From Moniliella sp. 'wahieum' (taxonomy: Eukaryota > Basidiomycota > Moniliellomycetes > Moniliellales > Moniliellaceae): DNA of 64,000 nucleotides. Below are positions 24,746-36,705 of the stretch, piece by piece. The stretch covers positions 124,001 to 188,000 of the forward strand of contig RSEE01000029.1 of NCBI GenBank assembly GCA_003971905.1, written 5' to 3'. Made by a program: the position numbers and the translations under genes. How positions within the stretch are numbered: the stretch's first letter is position 1; the number at the start of each line of letters is the position of its first letter. The notes beneath the pieces were generated by a model, which saw nothing but the letters and a program-made list of their open reading frames with translations, searched no databases and was not told the DNA's origin.

Positions 24746-26700
24746 GCGCCATTAGTACGCATTACTCATGTCCTCAGTACTCGGTCTCCGTACCCAGTAC
24801 ATTCACCATTGCACACTGGGCACACGGCCAGTCACCGGTCACCGCACCGCTCACTGGTCACTGGTGAGGCTCACCGGCAACCCCACACAGCGCACAGGAA
24901 CCGGCCGAACCAGTAACCCACCGGTGGTGTCACCGACTGCCATTCGTCAGCACGCTGATCGCCCGACCACCTTCTTCTCCCTCCAGTCCGCGGGACCACC
25001 GGCCACCCTGGCCCACCCCGCCTTCGCTGGCAGAAGATTCTGTCTCACACACATCCCGTCCCACGCCCCCCATTCGCCCCTGGAACAGCACGCCAGCCTC
25101 GCGGACAAAGTGTGGACACTCTGTTGTGCCGGGCGCCGTCGCGGCGCTTTCAGCATATATAGTGCAAATGCATGATGTATGAAGCAAATGACGCATGATG
25201 TTGCTGCCTGCGATCCCGTGCCTATCGCGCGCTACCCCTGCCGTTTTGGCTGTCGCCTTTTGGGCCGTCGGCCTTAGGCCAAAGCCTTAGGCCTTGGGCC
25301 TCTAATAACGTGTTTTTAACTCCTAACATGTAACGCTTGCCATGCTTGCCACATCCCAGGAAGGCGACAGTCGCGTGGATGGCCGAGGGCCGATCATTGA
25401 TCATCGACCAGGCTATCAAGCTCAATCCTTAATCAAGCTTCAAGCTTCAAGCTCCTTAGGTCGTCTCGAGGCGGTCCTCCCATGAAGTATCCACTGTATA
25501 GCCATGTGGACTGGCAGAACAGACCCCATCTTGGCTCAGCTCAACGCTCAAATTCACAGTGAACTATTTCCGAATGAAAGTGCTCGCCGCCCACCGGCCC
25601 CAGGCCCCACCCCTCCAAGTCGCGTTTAGTAACATTTAACATTTAAACCGGAACGGAAGGTACCCCAGGCTTAACCCCCCAGGCTTAACCCCCCCCGGAT
25701 ACAGGATGAAAGAATCGCTGAGGGCAATGCACATTGCACTGCAGGACAATCGATGGGTGAGGCCTAAGGCCTGAGGATGAGTAGTCGATCACGCGATCAC
25801 GGGAGATGCCTAAACCGCGGTTGTCCCTTAGCGCCTTGGCGCTCGGCGCTGATTACCTCAGGCCTGAGATCTGAGAGAGGACAGCTACGCTTGCCTAGCT
25901 ACGGGGGCGATTGCACTTGCGTAGGGCGGAAACAGTCAGAGACAGCTTCGTGTAAGCTGCTGAGCCTGAGTACGCTCGAGTACGGACGATAGTCCAACCT
26001 TGAGTGCAAGAAAGAGGAGCGGAGGGGAGAGGACGGAGCGCGACAGGGCGCAACAGGGCGCAACAGGGTGCGTCGGTATACAATCGGCAGCGCGCGATTC
26101 GCGGAGGACTGTAGCCAGTTGCGCTTGCCAGGCCAATGAAGTTAATGAAGCTTGAAGCTTGAAGCACTATGTGCCGCTGACGGGTGTGATCTGAGACCAC
26201 TCTGAGACCCGAGATCGGAGGTCTGGATTGCCATGCGGCTGGACCCTAGGCTAGCTTGGCTAGCCTCCGCGCAAATCCTTCAAGAAAGGACCCGCGTGCG
26301 GCCTGGTGCGGCCCCCGCGCGCGTCGCTACCAACGCCACGAACGGGCGGGTTTTATGTGACGCCAATAACGGCGTGGGACATGTGATGCATGATGCATGA
26401 TGGAGTGGCGCTTGGGACTAGTGACTAGGTGACTAGGACTAGTGACTCTTGACGCGTGACGAGTGACTATTAACGCGTGATTATGAATATGACTAGTGGC
26501 TAGGACGCGTGATGCAGATGTGCATGATGATTGACTTCACTAGTCAGTACAGTCAGTTCTTAGTCAGTAGTAGTGACTAGCTTGACTGGTGGTGCATGCA
26601 TGATGCTGTGATGGATCTGAGATCTGAGGATCTAAGAAGAGAGCAAGCTATGTTTTCTTGGCTTGTCGCGGCCAAGTATCGGCTGACGTCAGCGCGTCAG
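24746..26700. other. Gene-free stretch with palindromic short motifs
   Basis: No credible gene. Contents include GTCACCGGTCACC/CACTGGTCACTGGTGA palindromes (24828-24875), AGGCCTTAGGCC-type repeats (25255-25305), a doubled CAGGCTTAACCCCCC (25657-25690), CAAGCTTCAAGCTTCAAGC (25431-25452), GAAGCTTGAAGCTTGAAGC (26146-26164) and dense GACTAG/ACTAGTGACT repeats (26415-26600). It forms the left border of the homeodomain island. Confidence 0.6.
26410..26640. repeat. Imperfect GACTAGTGACTAG / ACGCGTGA array
   Basis: About 230 bp made mostly of variants of GACTAG, GTGACTAG, GACGCGTGA and GATGCATGA, ending in GATCTGAGATCTGAGGATCT. Similar words reappear on the other side of the island at 38.2-39.1 kb. 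Confidence 0.7.
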
Positions 26701-27211
26701 CATTGAAGCGCTTCAAGCTTCAAGGTTGGAACATGTTGAACGTTGAATATTGAAACGTAGTTGAACTTGTCTTCGCTCACCCTTGTTGTATTGCCCAAAC
26801 GTCTTCTCCTTTCCCCTCACCGGGTCAGTCCCTAACCACTGCTGTTCGCTTTGAACCTCCCCCAAATTGCTCTCCTTTTGGTCTTCTCGTCGGTTCCTTA
26901 GGTTCTTAGTAGACCCCACAACACGCACGATACGACAAAGATCAAGAACGACGGTGTCCCATCCCCGACCTGCAACTACCAAGGCCACAATACACCCCCG
27001 TACTCCGCCGCGACACATTATGAACATCATCACTTTTATCCGCCCGGACGCTCCCTCTGCTCCGCAGTACCCTCGGCGATACTATAAGGTCCTACCCTTC
27101 TCATAGAACTTCCTGTACCTCTCCTTGAAATCACACTCCTCTTCCTTCAGCACTTCGGTGATCAAGCTTCAAGAGATTTAATGTTAGAAACCGGGACAAT
27201 TGACCGCTCAG

Positions 27212-27384
27212 TGATCACACGGAAAACAAGCGCAAGAAAAAGCTGTGGCCTGACGGCCCAACCCAAAAAGATCTCGTTAAAGAGGCGCTAAAAGAGGTCG
27301 CCGCACCGATCTTCTACTTCTCAGGTACAAAGTCGTGGAAGTGTGAGCTCAGTGGATCGAGCTGGTCGAGCCCTCTTTGACTGA
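27212..27384 (+). other. Short coding-like fragment, unknown
   Basis: An open frame without its own ATG reads ENKRKKKLWPDGPTQ then KDLVKEALKEVAAPIFYF and stops near 27381. The composition (basic start, regular helix-like spacing) looks protein coding, and a short ORF with a good start (MNIITFIRPDAP at 27020) lies just upstream, possibly as a first exon. No family recognised. Confidence 0.25.
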
Positions 27385-27714
27385 GCACTTGGCAGTTATC
27401 GCCCCCGGTGGATGATTTGAACAACTGTTGCATCCCCCCAGGGCTCGTATAATATATCGAAATGGGAGTCGTAAAACATTTCCAAGAGTACGCAGATACC
27501 TTCATGCGCATAACCATTGTGGTGTAACCACACATCACGGATCGATATGGTATCAAATAGACATGCCAGAGTGGATATACGGGGCTGCAAAATCTGCAGA
27601 GCCGAAGTCGCACTTCCCTGTCTTCTCGTGTATGTCCTTCTTTCAGTCTATAGACTGTGGCTGTAGATCCTCAGGTTCCGCTAGGGGACACTTCACCTTA
27701 GTTCTACTGATATA

Positions 27715-27941
27715 GTGTTGAGCCATCGGGTGGCTCGTGCTTTGGCTAATGTCTCCCTTCAGTTCCTTCTCATGCCGGGGAGCTCTGTTTTCTCTCCTGT
27801 TTTTTCCTTGTTCAGCAGCTTATAGCCCTGGTGGCGACTCGCTGCTTGATGTTCCTCTGTAGGCGTTGCTGGTTGGCATGACCACTACCACCACCAGTGC
27901 GATTGCATCACCCTCAAGGACCATCAGGACTCCAGGTCTCA
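27715..27941 (-). repeat. Dispersed repeat family, copy 1
   Basis: Read on the minus strand it starts TGAGACCTGGAGTCCTGATG and continues through AGAGGAACATCAAGCAGCGA to GAGCCACCCGATGGCTCAAC. It shares this whole order with copies at 52.6 and 61.0 kb. The ends are not defined and no protein of a known element is recognised. Confidence 0.72.
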
Positions 27942-30900
27942 TATAGGCCCGGCAGATCGAAATAATTCCTACATCAGTTGAAAGGTCCGGTGTCCATCTC
28001 TTGGCAGCTGTGCCTCCTTCCTTTTTGTGAAGAGGGCATATATAATTCTTCAGTCCGCTCATAGATGTATCCACTCCACCCGCCTCCCTTTTCTCCATCT
28101 CACCTTTCCTGACACAGTGTCTAATATATAGGCCTCTGGTATGACGCTATTATGACGACTGTGCCCCACAGGCGGTGCTGTCGCTGGCCAAACTCCCAGG
28201 CAGCATGATTTCGGAGAAGTTTTTGATGTTTGCTGTGGAGAGAGGTTTTTGGAAACGCGACGGACGCTCAGCGCGCGGTCAACACTCCTCGGCATTTTCT
28301 TCCCTATAACTTTTGTTTGCCTTTGACAGTAGCTACTATATATAAATACTAGTGAGACTATATAGAGTGGTGACCCTCTGATCTTCCTTGTAGGTCTTTT
28401 TTATCCCTTTTTTCCACTCAGGCGCCAAAATAAAGTTTAACGGCTTCAAGCTTCAAGCTTCTCAATTAAGCTTTTCGACGTTCCAGCCGAGTTGTGGGGA
28501 CGGGCAGAAGCTCTGTTTTTGCGCTATAATTCGTGCCAAATGCCGTCCCCGACCTAGCGAGTTATGCTCTTTCTTCCCTTCATCGACGTGAAAAGCTTCT
28601 GCGAAGGTTCTTCAAGCTTCACGCTTCATCGATCATCCACCCAACATCTCTCAGCTCAAAAGCTCCAAGCTTCAAGCTTGATGAGCTTGATGCCTGACTG
28701 AAACGGGGTGTTATCTTTAGCCTTATTGAGTTGGCCACACACGCAGCTCAGCGAGAGCCATCATGCTGAGATGGTCCTAAGTCTCACCAACGCTTCCTTC
28801 CCCAATTCAGCCGCGTGTAAATGATGCAATAGCCGTCTCAACAGCAGACAAAGCACTACCAATGAAGTGATCAATGGCCAACACACCTATATATAATACA
28901 CACGTTGCCGTACGACGGGTAAAGAAAACCCTCGTTCTGATCATCTGGGCCCAAAGTACCAGTATGGAGTGGCTTTTTTAATATGCTTTTCCATCAGTTC
29001 GAGTTGTTGCCCTACTCGCGAGACCATAACAAACCACAGTGTCTACATGGCCAGCTCTCCCTGTTATGAAATTGTACGTCTGCCCCCCCCCCTCCAACAC
29101 GTCCCGCAGAACAGAATTCAACAACCTGCAAATCCTGCCCAAAAGCGGCCCACTAATTCTTCGTCGTCTGTTCGACTTGTGTTTTAAGCATTGAAAAGAA
29201 TAGTACAAGTTTATTGGGCCCAGCACCTTTTTTCGGTCGTGTGATTCTCCGTCCCAAAACCCATACTTTTTTTGTGAATATATGCTGTATTGCATTCGTG
29301 CGAGCGAACGTTGGCAGATGGACCAGCGGAGCGTGTACCCTCGCCGAAGTGCCATAAGAGGCGAGCATTGGCCGGCGGGGGCCAACAGCGCCTCTATCCC
29401 CTCCGTTTCCATGCTCCGTAGTGGCTTTGGCTCGCACCCCCGACGAACGAAGGATTCGAAGAAGGGAGGTACGAATAAGAAGACTTTGATTCGTGCCTCC
29501 GATGCTCGAAGGAAGGGTGTGTGTGTGTGCAAGAACCCGTTTGGATGACATGTCCTACGACCGAAGGAAGGAGGGGCGTGCTGAGTATTCAAGTACTCAG
29601 TTCCAGTTCCAAGTCTGGTCTCCCGTGAAAAGGAGATGTGTACACTGGTAGTACGCTCCTTCACCCCTCCCCGCTGTTGGGAGAGAGGGGAGCCGTTCTT
29701 TGAGCGTGAGGACACGCTTGGTGAAGAGGAGCGTGATGTCACGGGTTAAGACGGGCTGGCAATCCCGGCAGAGTTTACGCGCGCCCTTCGCCTTCTTATG
29801 TCCCCAGGTTATTCAGTGGGGTCAGATTCGATCTCATCCAATCTCAGCTGAGGAGCGTCCTCTCTACCCAATAATAGAGCGTGCTCTCAGATTCCATTCA
29901 GTTCCATCGCTGCTCTCAACTGCCAGCTCGATTATCAGACTACGTATCGGAGCGACAATAGTGGCCTTTCTCCCTATAGTGAATTGAGAAAACCCCAGTC
30001 TCGTTGTTCCCCCGTTTCCATTTTGTCCTTGCGATGCTATAGTCGCCTTGTGCCCGTTTATCTTACTTCTCCGCGTTGCGCTTGTGGCAACCCTTTTGCG
30101 GCATTAGTCACCCCGTGCCTGTTTACCTTACCTTTCTAGGTTGCCCGTGCGGCAGCCGTCTCCCCTGTTTTCCTCTGTTTTCCGTCCTTCCTCTGTTGCC
30201 TTGTTTCCCTTTTAGTCCCTGCCTGTTAGCAATGGTTCGTGGCTTTTCCCTCCGGCCCATTGGCGTCTTGCTCTACTCTCCTCGCCAATTGACCAACCCA
30301 GTACAGGCAACTCCTCTCCTCTTAGTTGCTCCTCCAGCTCTCCTCGTCAGTTCTCAGTCCTCCCAGCCCAAGTCCATCCTACCTCGTTTAGCCGCGCGTG
30401 ATCCTGCCTACAACCACGCCGCCACCAGTCCCAGCCCAGCAGGAGTCTATAGCAGCGTAGGTCGTCAGCTGCCCGTTCCCCGTCCCTGAGCCCGAAGGCT
30501 TCAGACACGCTACTACCGCCCAAAGCCGGTACTACGTAGCAGCCTTGCCACACCTACAGCCGCCTCTGCTATGCGCCGAGATGCCTCTCCTTGTCCCCAG
30601 CTCCGCTCGGACCCACCAATAAGCCCAAGCGCGTACTAACTGCCGTAAGTCGACCTTAGGATCTCCAAGGGATTGTATCCCAACTACCTGGGTTGGCCCC
30701 TAGCGGGGCCTGCCCGTGACATCAGGTGAGGAAACGCCATAACAGCGATGAACTGACGGATCACACACATTCCCACAGGATGTGGGTATGATCCTTGTTC
30801 TAGATCTTCCTTGCCCCCTTTTGTGTCTCTTTCCCCTCATCACGCGTGGTCTATACCGTGTGATAGCTTCTCCTTCTCTCCTCTGGTATATAAGGCACCA

Positions 30901-31513
30901 TTCCATGCACAGCCTGAATGAATACCTGTCGGCATCCGAAGCAATCTCCCTCCTATGTGAACCTCCATTGTCATCGTCACTTTTTCTCTGTCAAGAGCCG
31001 TCATGTCTTCAAAAGATGTTCATATGCCCATGTGGTGTTCATTCTGATATGCTATATATGTGAAAGACAAGTCTCCTCAGAGTTAGCATATGATAAGTGT
31101 CGCATGGCCAGTGGAAGAAGCGTCAACAGCTCCCGTGTGGATATATGCACTTTGTTTTCATTACAGTGGGAGTTATTACGGACCGATATATTGAAGGACA
31201 AGAGTGATTCTGTAGGACGAACAATATGTGCTTCTCTTTTTATAGAGCCTTTCTCCCCCTCATTAAATGGGTCCATCATCTTTTGTATAGAAGTGTCTAG
31301 AGACGTAAGCGTTGTAGTTCGAGACATGTTCACTCCCACTTTCCTGTAATTTTTACAACCAATCCGGCCCACAGATACACGGTTGTGACATAGTACAGAG
31401 AAGATTGAACACTATATCGTAGACTAGTACCGAGCCAAGCGCCCGACGGCTTCGGTGTTGTACTACATATAATCATTGTGACTATTTCACCCTTCTGTAA
31501 GTTTCACTATGGC

Positions 31514-31585
31514 TCCACCGTTCCACCGTTCAACATATAGTTGACCGGTCCACCATCCACAACCGCTCCACCGTCCACCGTTCTG
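31514..31585 (+). repeat. CCACCGTTCCACCGT direct repeats before first homeodomain gene
   Basis: Several copies of CCACCGTTC/CCACCGTCC lie 100-175 bp upstream of the first homeodomain gene. The same word recurs at about 34010-34050 upstream of the second. Confidence 0.6.
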
Positions 31586-31687
31586 GAAATCCTACCAGCA
31601 GGGGTTCTTCGTCTCTCCAAAGCATTGCTCTTTCACTCCGTACGAAACTTCCTCCTCCACTTGCCCCGCCAACGGTCGACATCCGCA

Positions 31688-33354
31688 ATGATACCAGCAC
31701 CAGAACGGATACCAACGGCAACCCGAGCCAATTCTCGCTTAGCCCCCTCATATCAAGTTCCAGATTGAAGCTGCCTTCCACGGTATGTGCAACGATGCCC
31801 TTCACTCCCTGCTCGACCGCTTCCACTCAGAACTGAAGACGACCGCATCCCTCAACCCGTTGAGTCCTGCCCAGTCGAAGGGATCATCAAGCATGCCTAC
31901 CAGTACGCCATCGAAAGCCATCTACAACTCCTGCCTGACCTACTCAAAGCCATGTGCGCCACAGCCAACTGGGAGCACGACGCTCAGCAGCCGAGCAGTC
32001 TTCCTTCCTTTTGTGGAGACTTTTACCCTCTATGTTTCTGACGAGGTTCTGTCTCCCCTTTTGGATGTGGTCCGACAAACCAACCTCATCATCTCTCCCA
32101 GCACCTCCCTGGGCAGGGGTCCAGCACGCAGGACAGGCAGCGTCCCCGGCCGATTCATCCCCAACAAGCCGTCTCTATTCTAAAATATGCGTTTACCCTC
32201 TCCCCGCATTCTACTTCGGCCACGAACAACAGGTACTCAGCGACCTGACGAGACTCCGACGAGCACAGCTTACCGCTTGGGTACGTTATTCTCGGCAGCC
32301 CCCACGGCGAGTCACAAAATGGATGAGAGAGGAAGCACTAACATGAGAGAACACAGCTACAGAATCAGCGACACCGCTTCAACCCCATCAAAGGGAAAAA
32401 ACAAGCCAAGCGGGCTAGTAACAAAAGAACCGAATCAACGGCACCTGATGGCATCCCGTATAGCTCGCCTGCCTTCCCGTCGAGCATCCTTGAAGGGGGT
32501 AAAGACAGCTACGAATATCAGAAACTGGGGAAGCAAGATGAGGAAGAGATGCACGAGGACAAAAATGATGATGAGCAAGTGGATCTGCAAGACAAAGAGG
32601 AGGAAGAGAATGAGGAGGTTCAATACGATTGGGGGGGAGCGATGGCAGAAGGGACAGGCCCCCCTTTCCTCATGAAATTACGACCAACTTCTCGAGCGAA
32701 GACAATCTGGAGCAGGGCGAGTATCTTTTCTCTCCCGCGTCTCTTAGCAACAGATTTTGACCGGGATCCAGCTCTGTTAGCGTTCCAGGTTTCCCCAGGT
32801 TTTCGGACGACAACTTTATGGGCACGGTGCCAATGGATTGCAACCACGAACCATCTCCCTCTCCAGATCACCCGAACCCCAACGCTTTTGAACGGGATTA
32901 ACGCTCAAGTTCCTACTATCTGTGCTGATGGTGGCCCGGTCGACTTATTAGATGCGTTGGAGCATTGCATCCTTCAGCTCCCCCCCTTCCCCCCCCCCCA
33001 CCGCTGCCTCAGTTCCAGCCCCAGCCTCCCCTCCCGCAAAATGGGCACTGGACTCTGGTTACGGCACATAAGCCAGTGGAGGGAGTCATCAGATCCCCCA
33101 GGAGCCTTGACAAGTGTGTGCCGTTCTCATTGAACCAAGTTCCTTCAGCATTGGCACGCGCACAACCCTTTTGCCCCCCTGCACATCATCTATGCCAGGC
33201 ACCCCACATGCCCGCCTTTATTCCCCCGACGCATTTCAACCAGGCTGCTGATACAGCCTTACTACCCCCCCTCCCGCTACCGTCACCCCAACACAGTGTG
33301 GAGAAAGCGGCCGGTTGTGGTGCTCACGTTTGGATGAGACTAGCATGGTTTTGA
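31688..33354 (+). CDS. Homeodomain protein, mating-type (HD/b)-like, copy 1
   Basis: Probable DNA-binding factor. After ATG at 31688 a variable N-terminal domain carries MCNDALHSLLDRFHSELK, VEGIIKHAYQYAIESHLQLL and FVETFTLYVSDEVLSPLL, each with a counterpart in the second gene at 34962. The homeodomain follows: AVSILKYAFTL (helix 1), QVLSDLTRL (helix 2) and AQLTAW, where a 76-nt intron (32281-32356) falls directly after Trp; exon 2 continues LQNQRHRFNP. The joined helix 3, WLQNQRHR, keeps Trp48, Asn51 and Arg53 of homeodomains, with Leu at 49. A basic stretch KGKKQAKRASNKR (nuclear localisation) and an acidic region come next, then a Pro-rich tail (PPLPPPPPLPQFQPQPP). The frame changes about four times, which may be base errors or real decay. 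Such proteins act as heterodimers in basidiomycete mating. Confidence 0.68.
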
Positions 33355-34961
33355 GCCCCAATTGGTCATCAACTTCGTTACATCTACTCCCATGTCCGCC
33401 AGCACTACCCTTCCTGCGGAACCGAGTTCGCCCGAGATACTAGAGATTCCAGCAGCGCATCAGCCCCATAACTGGACGATCTGATGTGGAGGATGGGATC
33501 CAATTATGTTCTTCTTCTCTCCTTCCATTTTTGCCCTTGGTTCCACCCACTTCCTGACTCTCTTCCTCGCAATTTTCCGTCCTCATTTTGTGACACAACA
33601 TCTTTTCCATCACCTAAAGGAAGAGTGCTGATGTATTCCAACGGACTACTGTCAGTTCGATAATAGCACTCTGATGGATGACACATTGATTCGCATATCC
33701 TGTTCTTTCCCTTTGTCCTTCAGCTCTTCTTGCTCAATAAGTCGGCTCCCATATATGGAGCTAAAGCCGGCACGCATAGCCTGACGCTATACGGTTGGAA
33801 CACTATATATATATGTTTGACCACAGCAAACGGTCGCCACCTCGCACGTCTTCTCTATCCACACGGTTGCAACCTTCCCCATGAACAACACCTGTATCCC
33901 CCCTGATTCTCCACCGTCACGACATGAAGAAGACAAGGAGGACCACCGGGCCTACGGCCCGGTCAGCTGGGGCTTCGCCCCAGTTGCCGTTCCCCCTTCG
34001 CCACCTTAGCCACCGTTCCACCGTCGCCACCGTAGCCACCGTTCCACGCTGGAGAGGAAACATAATATCACCGATGCATACGGGTGGCAGGAACGTGGCA
34101 CCGGTCGCTGATGTAAAAGCGTGCAGATCGGGGGATGCGCAATATTGGGCGATCCCGCTGGTTCCTTGACCTTAGTGACGCCCCCAAGTAACCCCCGCAA
34201 GATAAACGGTTAGGTTTAGACGTAGCGTTCCCCCTGTCCCAGCCTTAAGCTCTGTCAATGAAATGGACGTGATCTGGGGATAATGCGCATTGGTGTGGCC
34301 AAAGAGTATGAACGGATAATGAACGAGACACTCTTGCAATAATCAGTACTCAGTGGGGAGAAATATGACAAAAGGCAAGGCGCAAGTATGTGCTCGTGAG
34401 AGGGCAGTGATTTCTCTCTGACCTTGTGCGGGAAAGTCGGCTCGCCTAGTGCGCCGTTGGGCGGAGGGCGATAACTGTGGGGTGTGAGCAACACTTGCCT
34501 AGTGGCCTATGCTGTTGGCTGTTCAAACTCGTAGTCTCTCACAGTGTGAGACCCACCCCGGCTATACGACGGTGGTACATCAGGCACAACAGCATTGTAG
34601 GAAGTGCTCTCTCCGTAGCCAGGGGGAATGGGGTGACCGGTGAGGTAGCAGTATAGTCGTTTTGGTTTGATAATGAAGATATATATCTCAAACGCCTCTC
34701 AATATGAGGGGCGCTTGATGCTGCCCAGGTGTCGGGGGCTTTTTTACTGCTCAAAAGGGTTCGAAGGTAAACCTATTAAAGCAGATACCTCGTCCATCCC
34801 AATCTTGCTTCTGGTCTCTGGTCTCGCCCACATTCATATCCTCTCTCTCCTCTCCCATCGCCAGCCATCCCAACGTCTCTTGATCGCGCTCGTCCCTTTG
34901 TCTGACCACCACACCCCAACCCGCGCCCAATCCCGAATTCAAACACGAGACCGAGCACGCC
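33355..34961. other. Spacer between the two homeodomain genes
   Basis: About 1.6 kb without a recognised gene. It contains CACTATATATATATG (33808-33822), a CCACCGTTCCACCGT/CGCCACCGTAGCC tandem block (about 34010-34050), and AAGATATATATCTC about 280 bp before the second homeodomain gene, a possible TATA element. Confidence 0.5.
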
Positions 34962-36053
34962 ATGGACGGAACCGCGAATGCTGGAAGTGCACACCATTCG
35001 AACCCTGACATGCAAACCGACTTTCGCGACCGGTGCATGCATTGGCTCCGTCCCCGCATGGTCCAGTTTCGCTCCGAACTATGGGGCATCAAGGACCCTT
35101 CCGGCATCAACAGTTTGAATCAGCTCCAGGTCGACACAATTTGCAAGTGTGCTTGCCAGTACGCCTACGAGGCCCTTCGGGAGTTAGTCGGGGACCTGTC
35201 ACAGGTAATTCCGGTTCGTGAGGACAACAGCCGGACGAGTGGCGAAGAACTGCACTTTTGGGCCCATGTCACAACATTTACCAACTACGTCGATGATGAG
35301 GTCCTACCCCCCCTCTTAATTTTGGCGTACATCGTCAATTTCCTTGGTTCCATTCCCAACCAGGGGATGAGGGAGGACAACAACTCCCGTACGCGCAAAA
35401 GGGAGAACATACCGCCCAATATTGTCCAACTTCTAACGAAGTCCTACAACTTGTGCAGGGCTCCTACCAAGGCTGAGCAGCGCGAACTCAGTCAGATGAC
35501 TGGGCTTAGCTACAAACAAGTTAATGACTGGGTACGCTTTGGCGGCGCTCCTCGTGTGTGAGACCAGGGGCGTGGTGAAAGAGCAAGAGTCTAACCCCCA
35601 TGTGTGGAATGTTACAGTTTCAGAACCCGGACCACCGCTCCAAGTCCTCCAGCAATAACGAAGAATCGAGTGTGAGGGCCGGGAGCATCCTCAGGCAAAA
35701 AGAAAGTGACTGAAAGTGAGAGTCAAGATCCGGGGAAAGAGGCAAATGAAGGCAGTGAGGGAAGGAACCTGGACCAGGAAGCGGATGTTTGTATGAGCAC
35801 GTTTTTCGGCGATGCGGACAACCTTGACCTTGTCTTGCAGGAGCCTTTGTGAGTTTTCCCCATATCCTTTGTTGTTGCTGTTTTGGATTCTGACCGTGTG
35901 GTGGGCATCCAGCCAGTGCAACCTATTCCCGCTCCCGAGTTGGCCAGTACTCAAGATCAGCCTAACCCCGCCGAACGTACTATCGGCTGTTATTGGCTTC
36001 CGACTGTGGATCAATTTTCCGAGTTTGTCACCGGCCATGAGTTCCCCAACTAA
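34962..36053 (+). CDS. Homeodomain protein, mating-type (HD/b)-like, copy 2
   Basis: The single open exon 34962-35531 encodes MDGTANAGSAHHSNP, CMHWLRPRMVQFRSELW, VDTICKCACQYAYEALREL, FTNYVDDEVLPPLL, and a homeodomain RKRENIPPNIVQLLTKSYNL, PTKAEQRELSQMTGLSYK and QVNDW. An 86-nt intron (35532-35617; gtacgc donor, ctaac branch, ttacag acceptor) falls exactly after that Trp, and exon 2 opens FQNPDHRSK. Joined helix 3 is WFQNPDHR: Trp48, Phe49, Gln50 and Asn51 are kept, but position 53 is Asp instead of Arg. In frame, exon 2 stops at 35713. The next frame, reachable by a tiny intron or an indel, gives an acidic run (STFFGDADNLDLVLQEPL) and a further piece ending EFVTGHEFPN at 36053, a plausible activation tail. 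No divergent partner was found next to it. Confidence 0.8.
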
Positions 36054-36705
36054 ATTCCGGGGGGCGATTTCGGCAATTCGAACCCCAGTGACCCTGCCAT
36101 GCACACTCCCCAATGAAGCGGTGACGCTCGCTGGCTCGACTGTTGATTCATTCGGTGCGCGGGTTGCGGAACCTCCCTTTGTTTGCTCTCTGAATCGCTT
36201 TTCCCTTGCCATTTTCTCGTTCCCTTCAGCTTGCTTGAAGGACTTGTGGCTGCCTGCCCTGCCTCTCGTACGTCTTGAAGGTGTCTGTTCTTCCTGTTCT
36301 CAAGTTGCACTTCGCAATGCAGCTAGCGTGAACGACTTTTTATGGGTGCGACTGCCTTGCCTTCTCGTAGTAATACGCATTGAAGTTCAGCTCGTGTTGC
36401 TCGTAGCGTTCCCTACAGCCACACTTATAGCACTCTAAGCATCACTAGATCCTGAATGTTTTTCTTTTTCTGTGTGATTAGTGCACGCTTCTGTTGCATT
36501 CGCTTGTGCATGTCTGGCTCGCTTCTAATATATGTCGAACGCTGCTGTGCTGAGTCCTGTGGACTTTTGCGTGGGAGGTGTGGATTTTGTAGCCGGTCGT
36601 GTCTTCGGGACCATACATCACGTGCGCAGCCTAAGGCAGAAAACATATCCAATAAGGTTGAAATAGCACCATCCTCCAGATCCTCTCTCACTGTGGCAGT
36701 ACTGT

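Noticed and set aside
25657-25690. Doubled CAGGCTTAACCCCCC resembling telomere repeat
   Set aside because: Only two units, and the unit does not match the TTAGGG type; genes continue on both sides, so no telomere lies here.
28978-29742. Minus-strand open frame of 254 codons in the homeodomain island
   Set aside because: No family motif, no coding-like pattern of conserved blocks and no supporting splice sites; the longest of many chance frames in this region.
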